Positions 63,842-64,000 of a DNA stretch of 64,000 nt are shown here, in pieces. The translations under genes and the position numbers were made by a program. The DNA is taken from positions 62,001 through 126,000 of the forward strand of contig JAIWWG010000037.1 of assembly GCA_025435555.1 (NCBI GenBank). The letters run 5' to 3'. The DNA comes from Chytriomyces cf. hyalinus JEL632. Taxonomy: Eukaryota; Chytridiomycota; Chytridiomycetes; Chytridiales; Chytriomycetaceae. Position 1 is the first letter of the stretch. Every line of letters begins with the position of its first letter. The notes below the pieces were generated by a model. The model saw only the letters and a list, made by a program, of their open reading frames with translations, was not told the origin of the DNA and made no database searches.

Positions 63842-64000
63842 TTGACGGATGCTGGCATGTTGCTTTCTTTGATGGATTGTTGCTGATGCTGAGGGTGGAG
63901 GCTGTTAGTTTGATTGACGAAATATCGCTTTTTAGCTGTTGCAGATCGATTGATACCAGCGGAGGAATGTGCTGACGGCGTGAATATCATTTATTTGTCT
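63842..64000. other. Right edge, non-coding
   Basis: 160 bp after the last stop. Presumed 3' flank; no feature seen. Confidence 0.3.

Overview
This looks like nuclear DNA from an early-diverging, probably zoosporic (chytrid-type) fungus. The genes have short GT-AG introns of about 50-120 bp and several fungal families are present: Ecl1-type zinc proteins, an OPT oligopeptide transporter, FAS1 and SAM membrane proteins, and a STK32/YANK kinase pair. A cobalamin adenosyltransferase, a B12 enzyme rare in Dikarya, fits an early-diverging lineage. The assignment is inference from gene content, because no rRNA or phylogenetic marker lies in the window.

Layout. 0.4-7.2 kb: six intronless seven-helix receptors in tandem on the minus strand. 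Four are intact, one carries two 1-bp frameshifts and one is heavily decayed. A 566-bp tract is identical in two neighbouring units. 7.2-8.1 kb: a divergent OB-fold-like gene. 8.4-21.1 kb: eight plus-strand Ecl1-family genes. Seven have a tiny first exon (M-x-D/M-x-x-W type) whose intron splits the Trp codon just before the first zinc cysteine; the eighth lacks the intron. Most end in a shared LAFNxR-type motif. An intron-rich exportin-5 gene (minus strand) lies between copies 1 and 2.

21.7-34 kb: class II fumarase (7 exons), cob(I)alamin adenosyltransferase (5 exons), COG6 (minus), an unrecognised spliced gene, a secreted or Golgi two-domain glycosyltransferase and a small unknown gene. 34.8-38.7 kb: a gene for a BTB/T1-domain protein with terminal membrane segments, flanked by two inverted 161-bp copies of a hairpin element with tRNA-like promoter boxes. 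39.3-49.8 kb: a single-pass sensor-like protein, a two-FAS1 membrane protein, a mitochondrial PP2C phosphatase divergent from it, an OPT transporter and a TLC-like membrane protein.

50.1-63.8 kb: a mini G-patch protein, a glutamine-rich HTH regulator, a small mitochondrial-type membrane protein, two tandem STK32/YANK kinases with mosaic intron positions, a small unknown protein, a SAM-domain membrane protein, a LONRF (RING-TPR-RING-LON) protein and a Ser/Thr/Ala-rich gene of a fungal unknown family.

Most genes are housekeeping or signalling genes with no operon logic. The accessory parts are the receptor array, the Ecl1-type array, the kinase pair and the inverted hairpin pair. For most spliced genes I checked that the proposed exons keep one reading frame through to the stop; the exceptions are stated in the entries.
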